This document shows, piece by piece, positions 15,828 through 24,527 of a stretch of 64,000 bases of DNA. Numbering within the stretch: the stretch's first letter is position 1; each line of letters begins with the position of its first letter. Below the pieces are notes generated by a model. The model had not been told where the DNA came from, did not search any database, and saw only the letters and a program-made list of their open reading frames with translations. A program made the translations under genes and the position numbers. The DNA is from DASXKD01 sp963707905 (GTDB lineage Bacteria; Actinomycetota; Actinomycetes; Streptosporangiales; Streptosporangiaceae). The DNA is taken from contig CAVPSA010000025.1 in assembly GCA_963707905.1 (NCBI GenBank), positions 186,001 through 250,000 on the forward strand, given 5' to 3'.

Positions 15828-18800
15828 ATGCCGGAGACTCCGGATATATCCAGCCTGCTCGACGAGGCCGCCAGCCTGGCGGCGCGGACGGCCGAGCCGG
15901 ACAGCGGCGTCGGTGACCTGCGTCATTTCCTGGGCGCTTACTACCGGTACATCCCCATCGAGGAACTCATCGCGGCCGGCCCGGCCCGGCTGGCCGGGGT
16001 CGCGGCCGAGCATGCCCGGATGGCCGCCAAGCGCCCGCAGGGCCGCGCCCTGGTCCAGGTGAGCGCCGGAGGCATGTGCTCGGCGCTGGAGGAGCAGCGC
16101 GGCGCGGTCGACATCGTCACCGACGACATGCCGTTCCTTGTCGACTCGATCACGATGGAGCTGACCAGGCACGGGCTTGACAGCTTCCACATCATCCACC
16201 CGCAGCTCCTGGTCCGCCGGGACGTCACCGGCACGCTGTGGGAGGTGGTCGGCTCGCTGCGTGACGCCAGGCACGAGCACGACGAGATCCCCGAATCCTG
16301 GACGCACATCGAGATCGACACGTCCTCCGGCGTGTCCCTGGCCGAGCTGGAGAAGGACCTGCAGCGGGTGCTGCTTGACGTGCGGGTGGCGGTGGAGGAC
16401 TACCCGAAGATGACCGAGGCGGCGCTGCGGCTCACCGACAAGCTGGAGACCGAGGGGCCCAAGCCGCCCGCCGAGACCCAGGCGCTGCTGCGCTGGCTCG
16501 CCGACAACCACTTCACCTTCCTCGGGTACCGCGAGTACGACCTGGTGGAGGGGGACCAGGGCATGGCCCTGGTGCCGGTCCCCGGCACCGGCCTTGGCAT
16601 CCTGCGGCACGACAAGAAAGGGTCGTCCTCGTTCGCGGCGCTGCCGCCCGAGGTGCGGGCCCGGGCCAGGGACCCGCAGCGCCTCATCCTCACCAAGGCC
16701 AACTCCCGATCCACCGTGCACCGGCGCAGCTACCTCGACTACATCGCGATCAAGCGGGTCAACGAGACCGGCGAGCCGGTCGGTGAATACCGGTTCCTCG
16801 GCCTGTACACCCACGAGGCCTACCACGAGAGCATCGCCAGGATCCCGGTGCTGCGCCGCAAGCTGGCCGAGGTTCTTGAGCGCAGCGGTGCCACGCTGGA
16901 CAGCCACGACGGCAAGGACCTGACCGAGATCCTGGAGGCCTACCCGCGCGAGGAACTGTTCCAGATCTCGGCGGACGAGCTGACCCCGATCGCCCTCGGC
17001 GTGCTGCACCTGCGCTCCCACCCGCGGACCCGGCTGTTCCTGCGCAAGGACGTCTACGGCCGGTTCATGTCCTGCGTGGTGTACCTGCCCAGGGACCGGT
17101 ACACCACGCGGGTCCGGCTGCGCACCCAGGAGATCCTGCGCGAGGCGCTGCACGGGGAGACCGTCGAGTACAGCGCCACCGTGGGGGAGTCGCCGCTGGC
17201 CCGGCTGCTGGTGGTGGTGCGCGCCAAGCCGGGCACCGCCTTGGCCGAGGCGGACGCCGCCGGCCTGGAGGCCAAGATCGTCGCCGCGGCACGGTCGTGG
17301 GACGAGGATCTTGCCGCCGAGGCCGCACGCAAGCTGGGTGACGCCCGGGGCCGCGCGCTGCTCGCCCCGTTCGCGGGCGCGATCCCGGAGACGTACAAGA
17401 CCGATGTGCCCGCCTCGTACGCGGTGAACGACCTGATCCGGATGCAGAGCCTGCTGGCCTCCGGGCAGACCAGCTCGTTCGACCTGTGGGAGGCCGAGGG
17501 GTACGTGGGCGGCCAGCCCGCGGCCGGCGGCGGGCACGGCGTGTGGCGGCTCACCATCTACCGGGTCGGCACGCCCATCACGCTCACGGACGTGCTGCCG
17601 CGGCTGCAGCACATGGGCGTGGACGTGGTGGACGAGCACCCCTACGAGTTCGCCGGGCCGCTGGCGCAGCCGTTCTGGATCTACGACTTCGGGCTGCGGC
17701 GCACCGGCGTCGGGGCGGGCGGCAACGAGCCGGTCACCGGCCAGTTCCCGACGGTCGCCCCCGGGGCAATGCCGCCGTCCGGGCCGGTCAAGGGGCTGTT
17801 CGAGGACGCGCTGACCGCGCTGTGGCAGGGCAGGATCGAAGACGACGGCTTCAACGCCCTGGTCCTCGACGCGCACCTGACCTGGCGGCAGGTCGTCGTG
17901 CTGCGCGCCTACGCCAAGTACCTGCGGCAGGCCGGGATCACCTTCAGCCAGCGCTACATCGAGCGGGTGCTCGCCTTCAACGTGCCGGTGACCCGGCTGC
18001 TGCTGCGGCTGTTCGAGTCCAGGTTCGACCCGGCGCGGGCCCAGGGCGCGGCCGAGCGGGGCGAGGCCATCGCGGAGGAGCTCCGCGGCCTGCTCGACGA
18101 GGTGGAGATCCTCGACCACGACCGCATCCTGCGCAGCTACCTGGGACTGATCCTGGCCACCCAGCGCACGAATTATTTTCGCGATACGCCTTCCCCGGTG
18201 CCGTCGGCCGACATTGGTGACACGCCGTACCTGGTGTTCAAGCTGGACGCCGCCGCCGTGCCGGAACTGCCCGACCCACGGCCGCGTTTCGAGGCGTTCG
18301 TCTACTCGCCGCGGCTGGAGGCCGTGCACCTGCGGTTCGCATCGGTGGCCCGTGGCGGGCTGCGCTGGTCGGACCGGCGGGAGGACTTCCGCACCGAGAT
18401 CCTGGGCCTGGCCAAGGCCCAGGAGGTGAAGAACTCGGTCATCGTCCCGTCCGGGGCCAAGGGCGGCTTCGTCTGCAAGCACCTGCCCGACCCGTCCGAC
18501 CGTGAGGCATACCAGGCCGAGGTGCTCGCCTGCTACAAGACGTTCATCGCCGCCATGCTGGACATCACCGACAACCTGCACAACAGCAAGGTCGTGCCGC
18601 CGCCCGGCGTGGTCAGGCACGACGGCGACGACCCGTACCTGGTGGTGGCCGCGGACAAGGGCACCGCTACCTTCTCCGACACGGCCAACGAGATCTCCCA
18701 GGCCTACGGCTACTGGCTCGGCGACGCGTTCGCCTCCGGCGGGTCCGAGGGCTACGACCACAAGAAGATGGGGATCACCGCACGCGGCGCCTGGGAGTCG

Positions 18801-20771
18801 GTGAAGTTCCACTTCGCCACGCTCGGCGTGGACCCGCAGACCACGGAGTTCACCGTGGCCGGGATCGGCGACATGTCCGGGGACGTGTTCGGCAACGGCA
18901 TGCTGCTTTCCGAGCACATCCTGCTGGTCGCCGCGTTCGACCACCGGCACATCTTCCTCGACCCCACGCCGGGCGCCGCGGCGAGCTTCGCCGAGCGGCA
19001 GCGGCTGTTCGCGCTGCCCCGCTCCTCGTGGGCGGACTATGACTCGGCGCTGATCTCCGCCGGTGGCGGGGTGTGGCCACGCAGCGCCAAGTCCATCCCG
19101 GTGTCCCCGCAGGCCAGCCAGGTGCTCGGGCTCGCCGAGACGGTCCACGCGATGCCGCCGGACCAGCTCATCTCCGCCATCCTGGCGGCCCCGGTGGACC
19201 TGCTGTGGAACGGCGGCATCGGCACCTACATCAAGGCGGGCAACCAGACGCACGCCGACGCCGGGGACCGGGCCAACGACGCCGTCCGGATCGACGCCGG
19301 CCAGCTGCGCGCCAAGGTGGTCGCCGAGGGCGGCAACCTGGGCCTCACCCAGGCCGCCAGGATCGAGTACGCGATGGGCGGCGGCCTGGTCAACACCGAC
19401 TTCATCGACAACTCGGCCGGCGTGGACACCTCCGACCACGAGGTCAACATCAAGATCCTGCTCCAGGCCAAGGTGAACCGCGGCGAGCTGACACCCACCG
19501 CCCGCGGCGAACTGCTGCACGCGATGACCGACGAGGTTGCCGCGCTGGTGCTGCGGCAGAACTATGACCAGAACCGGGCGCTGGCCGCCGCGGGCGCGCA
19601 GGCGGCGCAGATGCTGCACGTGCACTCCCGGTACCTGCGCAAACTGGAACGGGAACACCGGATCGGGCGGCGGCTCGACTCGCTGCCCGGGGACAAGGAG
19701 ATCGCCGAGCGCCGGTCCGCGGGCCTGGGGCTGACCGTGCCCGAGTTCGCCGTGCTGCTGGCCCAGGCGAAGATCTCCGCGGTCCAGCAGGTGATTGTCT
19801 CCTCCGTCCCCGACGACAAGTTCCTCCGGTCGGTGCTGACGTCCTACTTCCCCGAGCCGCTGCAGGCCGCCTACGCCAGCGAGATGGACGTACACCCGCT
19901 GCACCGGGAGATCGTGACCACCATCGTCGTCAACGACATGGTGAACACCGGTGGGACCACGTTCCTGTTCCGGATGAACGAGGAGACCGGCGCGTCCGTC
20001 CCCGGCATCAGCGCGGCATGGCTGGTCGCGCGCGACGTCTACGGCATGAGGGGTTTCTGGGCGCAGGTGGAAGGGCTGGATGGCCAGGTGAGCGTGGCGA
20101 CCCAGATCTCCCTGCTGCTTGAGGGCCGCAAGCTCACCGAGCGCGCGGTCCGCTGGCTGCTGCAGAACCGGCGGCCGCCGTTCGACATCCAGGCCACCAT
20201 CGACTTCTTCGCGGACGGGGTGCGCGCGGTCGGCGCCATCCTGCCCGGGCTGCTGACCGGGCGGGACCTGGCCACGTTCACCGAGCGGCGGGAGGCGGCC
20301 GTGGCCCGCGAGGTGCCCGCGGAACTGGCCGAGCGGGTGGCCGCGATGGTGCCCGCCTACTCGGCGTTCGACATCGTGGACGTGGCCGCGGACACCGGCA
20401 GCGACGTCACCGAGACCGCGGGCCTCTACTTCAACCTGGGCGGCACCCTGCAGATCGCCCGGCTCAGGGACCAGATCGTCGCGCTGCCCCGCGACGACCG
20501 CTGGAACACCATGGCCCGCGGCGCCCTGCGGGACGACCTGTACGCCGCGCACGCCGCGCTGGTCTGCGACGTGCTGAAGGCCACCGGCCCGGGCACCCCG
20601 GAGCAGCGCCTGGCGCAGTGGGCGGAGCGCAACGAGGAGGCCGTGCAGCGCACCTCGCAGACCCTCACCGAGATCTGGGAGACCGAGCGGTCCTCGCTGG
20701 CGACGTTGTCGGTGGCGGTCCGTGCCGTCCGCAGCCTCGTTGCGTCCGGTGCGCCGCCGGTACATTCTTGA
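15828..20771 (+). CDS. gdh: NAD-specific glutamate dehydrogenase, large (180 kDa) class
   Basis: Deaminates glutamate to 2-oxoglutarate with NAD. The 1647-residue length is diagnostic of the large L-GDH class first described in Streptomyces. The N-terminal third (ACT-like regulatory repeats) includes DDMPFLVDSITMEL and LRWLADNHFTFLGYREYDL. The catalytic core has SGAKGGFVCKHLPDP with Lys878 and the nucleotide-binding GIGDMSGDVFGNGML from residue 1012. WNGGIGTYIKA and FIDNSAGVDTSDHEVNIKILL follow. ATG 15828 has GGGGA five bases upstream; a GTG at 15801 touching the kynA stop is the alternative. It fits the local theme of amino-acid breakdown with pruA and kynA. Confidence 0.95.
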   Translation: MPETPDISSLLDEAASLAARTAEPDSGVGDLRHFLGAYYRYIPIEELIAAGPARLAGVAAEHARMAAKRPQGRALVQVSAGGMCSALEEQRGAVDIVTDDMPFLVDSITMELTRHGLDSFHIIHPQLLVRRDVTGTLWEVVGSLRDARHEHDEIPESWTHIEIDTSSGVSLAELEKDLQRVLLDVRVAVEDYPKMTEAALRLTDKLETEGPKPPAETQALLRWLADNHFTFLGYREYDLVEGDQGMALVPVPGTGLGILRHDKKGSSSFAALPPEVRARARDPQRLILTKANSRSTVHRRSYLDYIAIKRVNETGEPVGEYRFLGLYTHEAYHESIARIPVLRRKLAEVLERSGATLDSHDGKDLTEILEAYPREELFQISADELTPIALGVLHLRSHPRTRLFLRKDVYGRFMSCVVYLPRDRYTTRVRLRTQEILREALHGETVEYSATVGESPLARLLVVVRAKPGTALAEADAAGLEAKIVAAARSWDEDLAAEAARKLGDARGRALLAPFAGAIPETYKTDVPASYAVNDLIRMQSLLASGQTSSFDLWEAEGYVGGQPAAGGGHGVWRLTIYRVGTPITLTDVLPRLQHMGVDVVDEHPYEFAGPLAQPFWIYDFGLRRTGVGAGGNEPVTGQFPTVAPGAMPPSGPVKGLFEDALTALWQGRIEDDGFNALVLDAHLTWRQVVVLRAYAKYLRQAGITFSQRYIERVLAFNVPVTRLLLRLFESRFDPARAQGAAERGEAIAEELRGLLDEVEILDHDRILRSYLGLILATQRTNYFRDTPSPVPSADIGDTPYLVFKLDAAAVPELPDPRPRFEAFVYSPRLEAVHLRFASVARGGLRWSDRREDFRTEILGLAKAQEVKNSVIVPSGAKGGFVCKHLPDPSDREAYQAEVLACYKTFIAAMLDITDNLHNSKVVPPPGVVRHDGDDPYLVVAADKGTATFSDTANEISQAYGYWLGDAFASGGSEGYDHKKMGITARGAWESVKFHFATLGVDPQTTEFTVAGIGDMSGDVFGNGMLLSEHILLVAAFDHRHIFLDPTPGAAASFAERQRLFALPRSSWADYDSALISAGGGVWPRSAKSIPVSPQASQVLGLAETVHAMPPDQLISAILAAPVDLLWNGGIGTYIKAGNQTHADAGDRANDAVRIDAGQLRAKVVAEGGNLGLTQAARIEYAMGGGLVNTDFIDNSAGVDTSDHEVNIKILLQAKVNRGELTPTARGELLHAMTDEVAALVLRQNYDQNRALAAAGAQAAQMLHVHSRYLRKLEREHRIGRRLDSLPGDKEIAERRSAGLGLTVPEFAVLLAQAKISAVQQVIVSSVPDDKFLRSVLTSYFPEPLQAAYASEMDVHPLHREIVTTIVVNDMVNTGGTTFLFRMNEETGASVPGISAAWLVARDVYGMRGFWAQVEGLDGQVSVATQISLLLEGRKLTERAVRWLLQNRRPPFDIQATIDFFADGVRAVGAILPGLLTGRDLATFTERREAAVAREVPAELAERVAAMVPAYSAFDIVDVAADTGSDVTETAGLYFNLGGTLQIARLRDQIVALPRDDRWNTMARGALRDDLYAAHAALVCDVLKATGPGTPEQRLAQWAERNEEAVQRTSQTLTEIWETERSSLATLSVAVRAVRSLVASGAPPVHS

Positions 20772-20823
20772 GGCGTGCGGGTGTACAGGTTAGCGATCGT
20801 CCGGCAAGCCCCAGGTCCTCGCG

Positions 20824-20829
20824 TAGGCT
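20824..20829 (+). promoter_or_regulatory. -10 box TAGGCT for prfB
   Basis: TAGGCT ends 7 nt before ATG 20837 with no Shine-Dalgarno, a strong leaderless arrangement. It places the promoter for the prfB gene in the short gap after gdh. Confidence 0.5.
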
Positions 20830-20836
20830 TTCCGCC

Positions 20837-21997
20837 ATGACAGGCACCGACCCGGCAGGTGAGCTCTCGGAACTGTCGTCCAAGCTCGGCAATGTGGAAG
20901 CCGTCCTCAACCCGGACGCGATGAGCCGGGAGGCGGACAAGCTCAGGGAACAGTTCGCCGACCCCGGCCTGTGGGGCGACCAGGACCGGGCCCAGGCGGT
21001 CACCAGGCGGCTCTCCTACCTGGAGGGTGAGCTGGGCCGGCTCGCCCAGCTGCACCAGCGCCTGGACGACACCCGGCTGCTGTTCGAGCTGGCCGACAGC
21101 GAGAACGACGAGCCCACCCGCCAAGAAGCGGCACGCGACCTCGCCGCGCTCCGCAAGGAGATCGACCAGCTCGAGATCCGCACGCTGCTGTCCGGCGAGT
21201 ACGACGCCAGGGACGCGCTGATCTCGATCAACGCACAGGCCGGGGGCGCCGACGCCGCGGACTTCGCGCAGAACCTGCAGCGCATGTACCTGAGGTGGGC
21301 CGAGCGCCACGGGTACCCGACCGAGATCTATTACACCTCCTACGCGGAAGAGGCAGGGATCAAGTCCACCACGTTCGTGGTCAAGGCCCCCTACGCCTAC
21401 GGCACCCTGCGCGGTGAGCACGGCACGCATCGCATGGTCCGCATCTCCAAGTACGACAACCAGGGCCGCCGCCAGACCTCGTTCGCGGGCGTGGACGTGA
21501 TACCGGTCGTCGAGCAGGACGATGCGATCGACATTCCCGAGGACGAGATCCGGGTGGACGTCTACCGCTCCAGCGGTCCCGGCGGGCAGGGCGTGAACAC
21601 GACCGACTCGGCGGTGCGGCTCACCCACCTGCCGACCGGGATCGTCGTGTCCTGCCAGAACGAGCGCAGCCAGATGCAGAACAAGGCCACGGCCATGGCG
21701 GTGCTCAAGGCCAAGCTGCTCGAACGCAAGCGCGAGGAGCAGGAGGCCAAGATGGCTAACCTGCGTGGCGAGACGACCAGCAGCTGGGGCACCCAGATTC
21801 GCAACTACGTTCTGCACCCCTACCAGAACGTCAAGGATGTCAGGACCGGCCTGGAGACGGGCAACACCGGGGGAGTCCTGGACGGCGACATCGACGACTT
21901 CATCGAGGCGGAGATCCGCTGGCTGCGCACGCAAGCCACGGATGGCTCTGACGGGTCCAACGGCGCTGCGGACAAGGCGGGCGTTTCCGGCGCCTGA
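20837..21997 (+). CDS. prfB: peptide chain release factor 2
   Basis: Terminates translation at UGA and UAA. The 386-residue protein has the class I release-factor layout with helical domain 1 (residues 1-110) and the universal GGQ at 249-251 in SSGPGGQGVNTTDSAV. The position of the RF2 stop-codon tripeptide SPF reads Ser204-Lys205-Tyr206 (RISKYDNQGRRQTSF), a notable change. There is no in-frame TGA and hence no programmed +1 frameshift of the kind seen in many bacteria. Gene order prfB-ftsE-ftsX-smpB is the classic actinobacterial arrangement. A TAGGCT box 7 nt before the ATG suggests a leaderless transcript. Confidence 0.93.
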   Translation: MTGTDPAGELSELSSKLGNVEAVLNPDAMSREADKLREQFADPGLWGDQDRAQAVTRRLSYLEGELGRLAQLHQRLDDTRLLFELADSENDEPTRQEAARDLAALRKEIDQLEIRTLLSGEYDARDALISINAQAGGADAADFAQNLQRMYLRWAERHGYPTEIYYTSYAEEAGIKSTTFVVKAPYAYGTLRGEHGTHRMVRISKYDNQGRRQTSFAGVDVIPVVEQDDAIDIPEDEIRVDVYRSSGPGGQGVNTTDSAVRLTHLPTGIVVSCQNERSQMQNKATAMAVLKAKLLERKREEQEAKMANLRGETTSSWGTQIRNYVLHPYQNVKDVRTGLETGNTGGVLDGDIDDFIEAEIRWLRTQATDGSDGSNGAADKAGVSGA

Positions 21998-21998
21998 T

Positions 21999-22181
21999 TC
22001 AGTGCGTGAGCTGGAGGATGATCAGCAGTAGCCCCAGTGCGACGAGCGCGGCGGCGGTCAGCGGCACGGTGAGCCCGCCGCCGTGGTGATGGACCCGCGC
22101 GCGGGCCGTGGCACACGCCGGACAGCGGGCTTCCACCACCGGGGATGCGCAGTTCGCGCAGATCAGGTGTTCGCAACTCAT
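21999..22181 (-). CDS. small zinc-ribbon membrane protein
   Basis: A 60-residue protein. Its first half has Cys3 then CANC (8-11) and CPAC (19-22), a likely zinc ribbon. Basic residues and a HHHGGG run follow, then one membrane segment (VPLTAAALVALGLLLIILQL) up to the C-terminus. ATG 22181 is preceded by GAGGGG at about 7 nt spacing; an earlier in-frame start at 22250 is less likely. It converges on prfB with one base between the stops. I know of no function. Confidence 0.65.
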   Translation of the reverse strand: MSCEHLICANCASPVVEARCPACATARARVHHHGGGLTVPLTAAALVALGLLLIILQLTH

Positions 22182-22375
22182 CGCGGTCCCCTCTGGCCGA
22201 TGGTGCTCGGCGTGCCCAAACAGCCTCTTAGTCAGTGTTGCACGCCTCAAGCTAGTTTCCCCCCTAGACTGTCGTGTGCCAAACCGGGCAGGAGCCAGGG
22301 AAGGCCAGGTAGCAGCGGCCGGCCGGTTTCTGGGCCCGCATCATCCTTTTTCTGCCGAGTGCGTGTGATGGGCCT

Positions 22376-23065
22376 GTGATCCACTTCGATAACGTCACGA
22401 AGACGTACCCGAACCAGAGCCGCCCGGCGCTGGAGAACGTCACCCTCGACGTCGAGAAGGGCGAGTTCGTCTTCCTGGTCGGCCCCTCCGGTTCGGGCAA
22501 GTCCACCTTCCTGCGGCTGATCCTCAGGGAGGAACGCCCCTCCGAGGGGCGGATCCACGTGGCCGGAAAGGATCTCGCCAGGCTCACCAACTGGAAGGTC
22601 CCCTACCTGCGCCGCCGCATTGGCTGCGTGTTCCAGGATTTCCGGCTGCTGCCGAACAAGAACGTCTACGGGAACGTGGCGTTCGCGCTCCAGGTGATCG
22701 GGAAGCCGCGTCGCTTCATCCGTAAGGTCGTGCCCGAGGTGATCGACCTGGTCGGCCTGGAGGGCAAGCACGAGCGGATGCCCGACGAACTGTCCGGCGG
22801 GGAGCAGCAGCGGGTCGCGGTGGCCAGGGCGTTCGTCAACCGGCCCATGATCCTGCTGGCGGACGAGCCCACGGGGAACATCGACCCGGCCACCTCCATC
22901 GGGATCATGAAGGTTCTCGACCGGATCAACCGGACCGGCACGACAGTGGTCATGGCCACCCACGACGCCGCGATCGTCGACTCCATGCGCAAGCGGGTCA
23001 TCGAGCTGGAGTACGGCAAGGTGGTGCGGGATCAGTCACGCGGGGTGTACGGCCAGGCCTACTGA
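22376..23065 (+). CDS. ftsE: cell division ATP-binding protein FtsE
   Basis: ABC ATPase that with FtsX transmits energy across the membrane to activate cell-wall hydrolases at the division site. The 229 residues carry Walker A GPSGSGKST (36-44), signature LSGGEQQR (138-145) and Walker B MILLADE (157-163), followed by the FtsE-specific PTGNIDP. The start is GTG 22376. FtsX follows after 45 nt. Confidence 0.96.
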   Translation: MIHFDNVTKTYPNQSRPALENVTLDVEKGEFVFLVGPSGSGKSTFLRLILREERPSEGRIHVAGKDLARLTNWKVPYLRRRIGCVFQDFRLLPNKNVYGNVAFALQVIGKPRRFIRKVVPEVIDLVGLEGKHERMPDELSGGEQQRVAVARAFVNRPMILLADEPTGNIDPATSIGIMKVLDRINRTGTTVVMATHDAAIVDSMRKRVIELEYGKVVRDQSRGVYGQAY

Positions 23066-23110
23066 CCGGTTCATCAGGCGTAACTGACCGACTCACAAGG
23101 ATCAGCGACT

Positions 23111-24022
23111 ATGCGAGCACAGTTCGTCCTCCAGGAGGTCTGGACCGGCCTTCGGCGCAACCTGACCATGACCGTCGCGCTCGTCGTCGTGGTCGCCATC
23201 AGCCTGTCCCTGCTCGGCACCGGGCTGCTGTTCGTGAAGCAGGTGGATGACACCCGCACCTACTGGCAGGGCAAGGTGCAGCTGTCCATCTACCTGTGCA
23301 CCACGACCAGCGTGAGCCCGCAATGCCGGCAGAACGGCTCCGCCACCCAGGCGGAGAAGGACCAGATCGCCACGGACCTGCGTGCGCTGCCCCAGGTCCA
23401 GCACGTCTACTACGAGTCCCAGGCGCAGGCGTTCGCGCACTTCAAACAGGACTTCTCCCGTGACCCGCAGTTCACCAGCCTGGTCACCAAGTCCGAGATC
23501 CCCGACTCCTTCCAGGTCAAGCTCGCCAACACCCAGGCGGACTACAGCATCGTGGCGGGCACGGTGCAGGGCCGCCCGGGCGTGGACCAGGTGGTCGACG
23601 ACGCCTCGATCCTGTCGAAGTTCTACGCGCTGCTCGACGGGGCACGGAACGCGGTCGTGATCATCGCGGTGATCCTGATCATCGCCGCGGTGCTGCTTGT
23701 CGCCAACACCATCCGGCTGTCCGCCTTCAACCGGCGCCGGGAGACCTCGATCATGCGCCTGGTCGGCGCCTCGAACTTCTACGTGCAGCTTCCGTTCCTG
23801 GTCGAGGGGATCCTCGCCGGGCTGGCCGGCTGGCTGATCGCGGCGGGGCTGCTGATCGCCGTCAAGATGCTCGGGCTGGATTCGCTGCAGCAGTACTTCC
23901 CCTATAACGTTGAGCTGTCCGGGGCCGACCTCGTCGAGGTCATCGTGCTGGCCATGGTGATGGGGGTGCTCCTGTGCGGGGCCACCTCCTTCCTCACGCT
24001 ACGCCGCTACCTGCGAGCGTGA
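23111..24022 (+). CDS. ftsX: cell division protein FtsX
   Basis: Membrane partner of FtsE, 303 residues. It has a first membrane span at about residues 20-42 and a periplasm-side domain (45-175) with VQLSIYLCTTTSVSPQCRQ, which carries two Cys. Three spans follow at about 178-200, 225-250 and 272-295, the usual four-span FtsX topology. NRRRETSIMRLVGASNFYVQLPF is the conserved coupling segment. Its stop overlaps the smpB GTG (GTGA). Confidence 0.95.
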   Translation: MRAQFVLQEVWTGLRRNLTMTVALVVVVAISLSLLGTGLLFVKQVDDTRTYWQGKVQLSIYLCTTTSVSPQCRQNGSATQAEKDQIATDLRALPQVQHVYYESQAQAFAHFKQDFSRDPQFTSLVTKSEIPDSFQVKLANTQADYSIVAGTVQGRPGVDQVVDDASILSKFYALLDGARNAVVIIAVILIIAAVLLVANTIRLSAFNRRRETSIMRLVGASNFYVQLPFLVEGILAGLAGWLIAAGLLIAVKMLGLDSLQQYFPYNVELSGADLVEVIVLAMVMGVLLCGATSFLTLRRYLRA

Positions 24023-24513
24023 AGGCGCGCCGGCGCCTCGCTGCGGCGGCAGCCGGCGCGAAAGAGCGGACGGTCATTGCCCGCAACCGCCGGGCGAGGC
24101 ACGATTATCACATTGAGGATGTCGTGGAGGCCGGGCTCGTCCTCACCGGCACCGAGGTGAAGTCGCTGCGGGCGGGCCGTGCGTCCCTCACCGACGGCTT
24201 CGCGCAGATCTCTGACGGGGAGATGTGGCTTTACGGAGTGCATATTCCCGAGTACGCCCAGGGCACGTGGACCAACCACGAGCCCAGGCGTCCCCGTAAG
24301 CTCCTGCTGCACAGGAGGGAAATCGACAAGCTCGCAAGCGAAATCGCGGAGCGCGGCTTCACCCTTGTGCCGCTCTCGCTGTACTTCCTGGGCGGGAGAG
24401 CGAAGGTCGAACTGGCGCTGGCCCGCGGCAAGCGGACCTACGATAAACGTCAGGACCTGGCACAGCGCGACGCTGCCAGGGAGGTCCAGCGTGCTCACCG
24501 GCGGCGAGGATAG
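24019..24513 (+). CDS. smpB: SsrA-binding protein SmpB
   Basis: Binds tmRNA and delivers it to stalled ribosomes. The 164-residue protein has the family core RNRRARHDYHIEDVVEAGLVLTGTEVKSLR, then ISDGEMWLYGVHIPEY and FTLVPLSLYF. The basic tail KRTYDKRQDLAQRDAAREVQRA acts in the mRNA channel. The start is GTG 24019, overlapping the ftsX stop. The tmRNA gene lies 2.4 kb downstream on the same strand. Confidence 0.95.
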   Translation: MKARRRLAAAAAGAKERTVIARNRRARHDYHIEDVVEAGLVLTGTEVKSLRAGRASLTDGFAQISDGEMWLYGVHIPEYAQGTWTNHEPRRPRKLLLHRREIDKLASEIAERGFTLVPLSLYFLGGRAKVELALARGKRTYDKRQDLAQRDAAREVQRAHRRRG

Positions 24514-24527
24514 CGAGAGAGTCGGTC

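Noticed and set aside
15792..20765. A 1657-codon open frame on the minus strand opposite gdh
   Set aside because: It is the mirror of a real gene. High GC removes stops from the antisense frame, the composition is Arg/Gly/His-rich, and no domain is seen, while the plus strand matches glutamate dehydrogenase throughout.
20837..20920. Programmed +1 frameshift in prfB
   Set aside because: No in-frame UGA or slippery site is present; the gene reads straight through.
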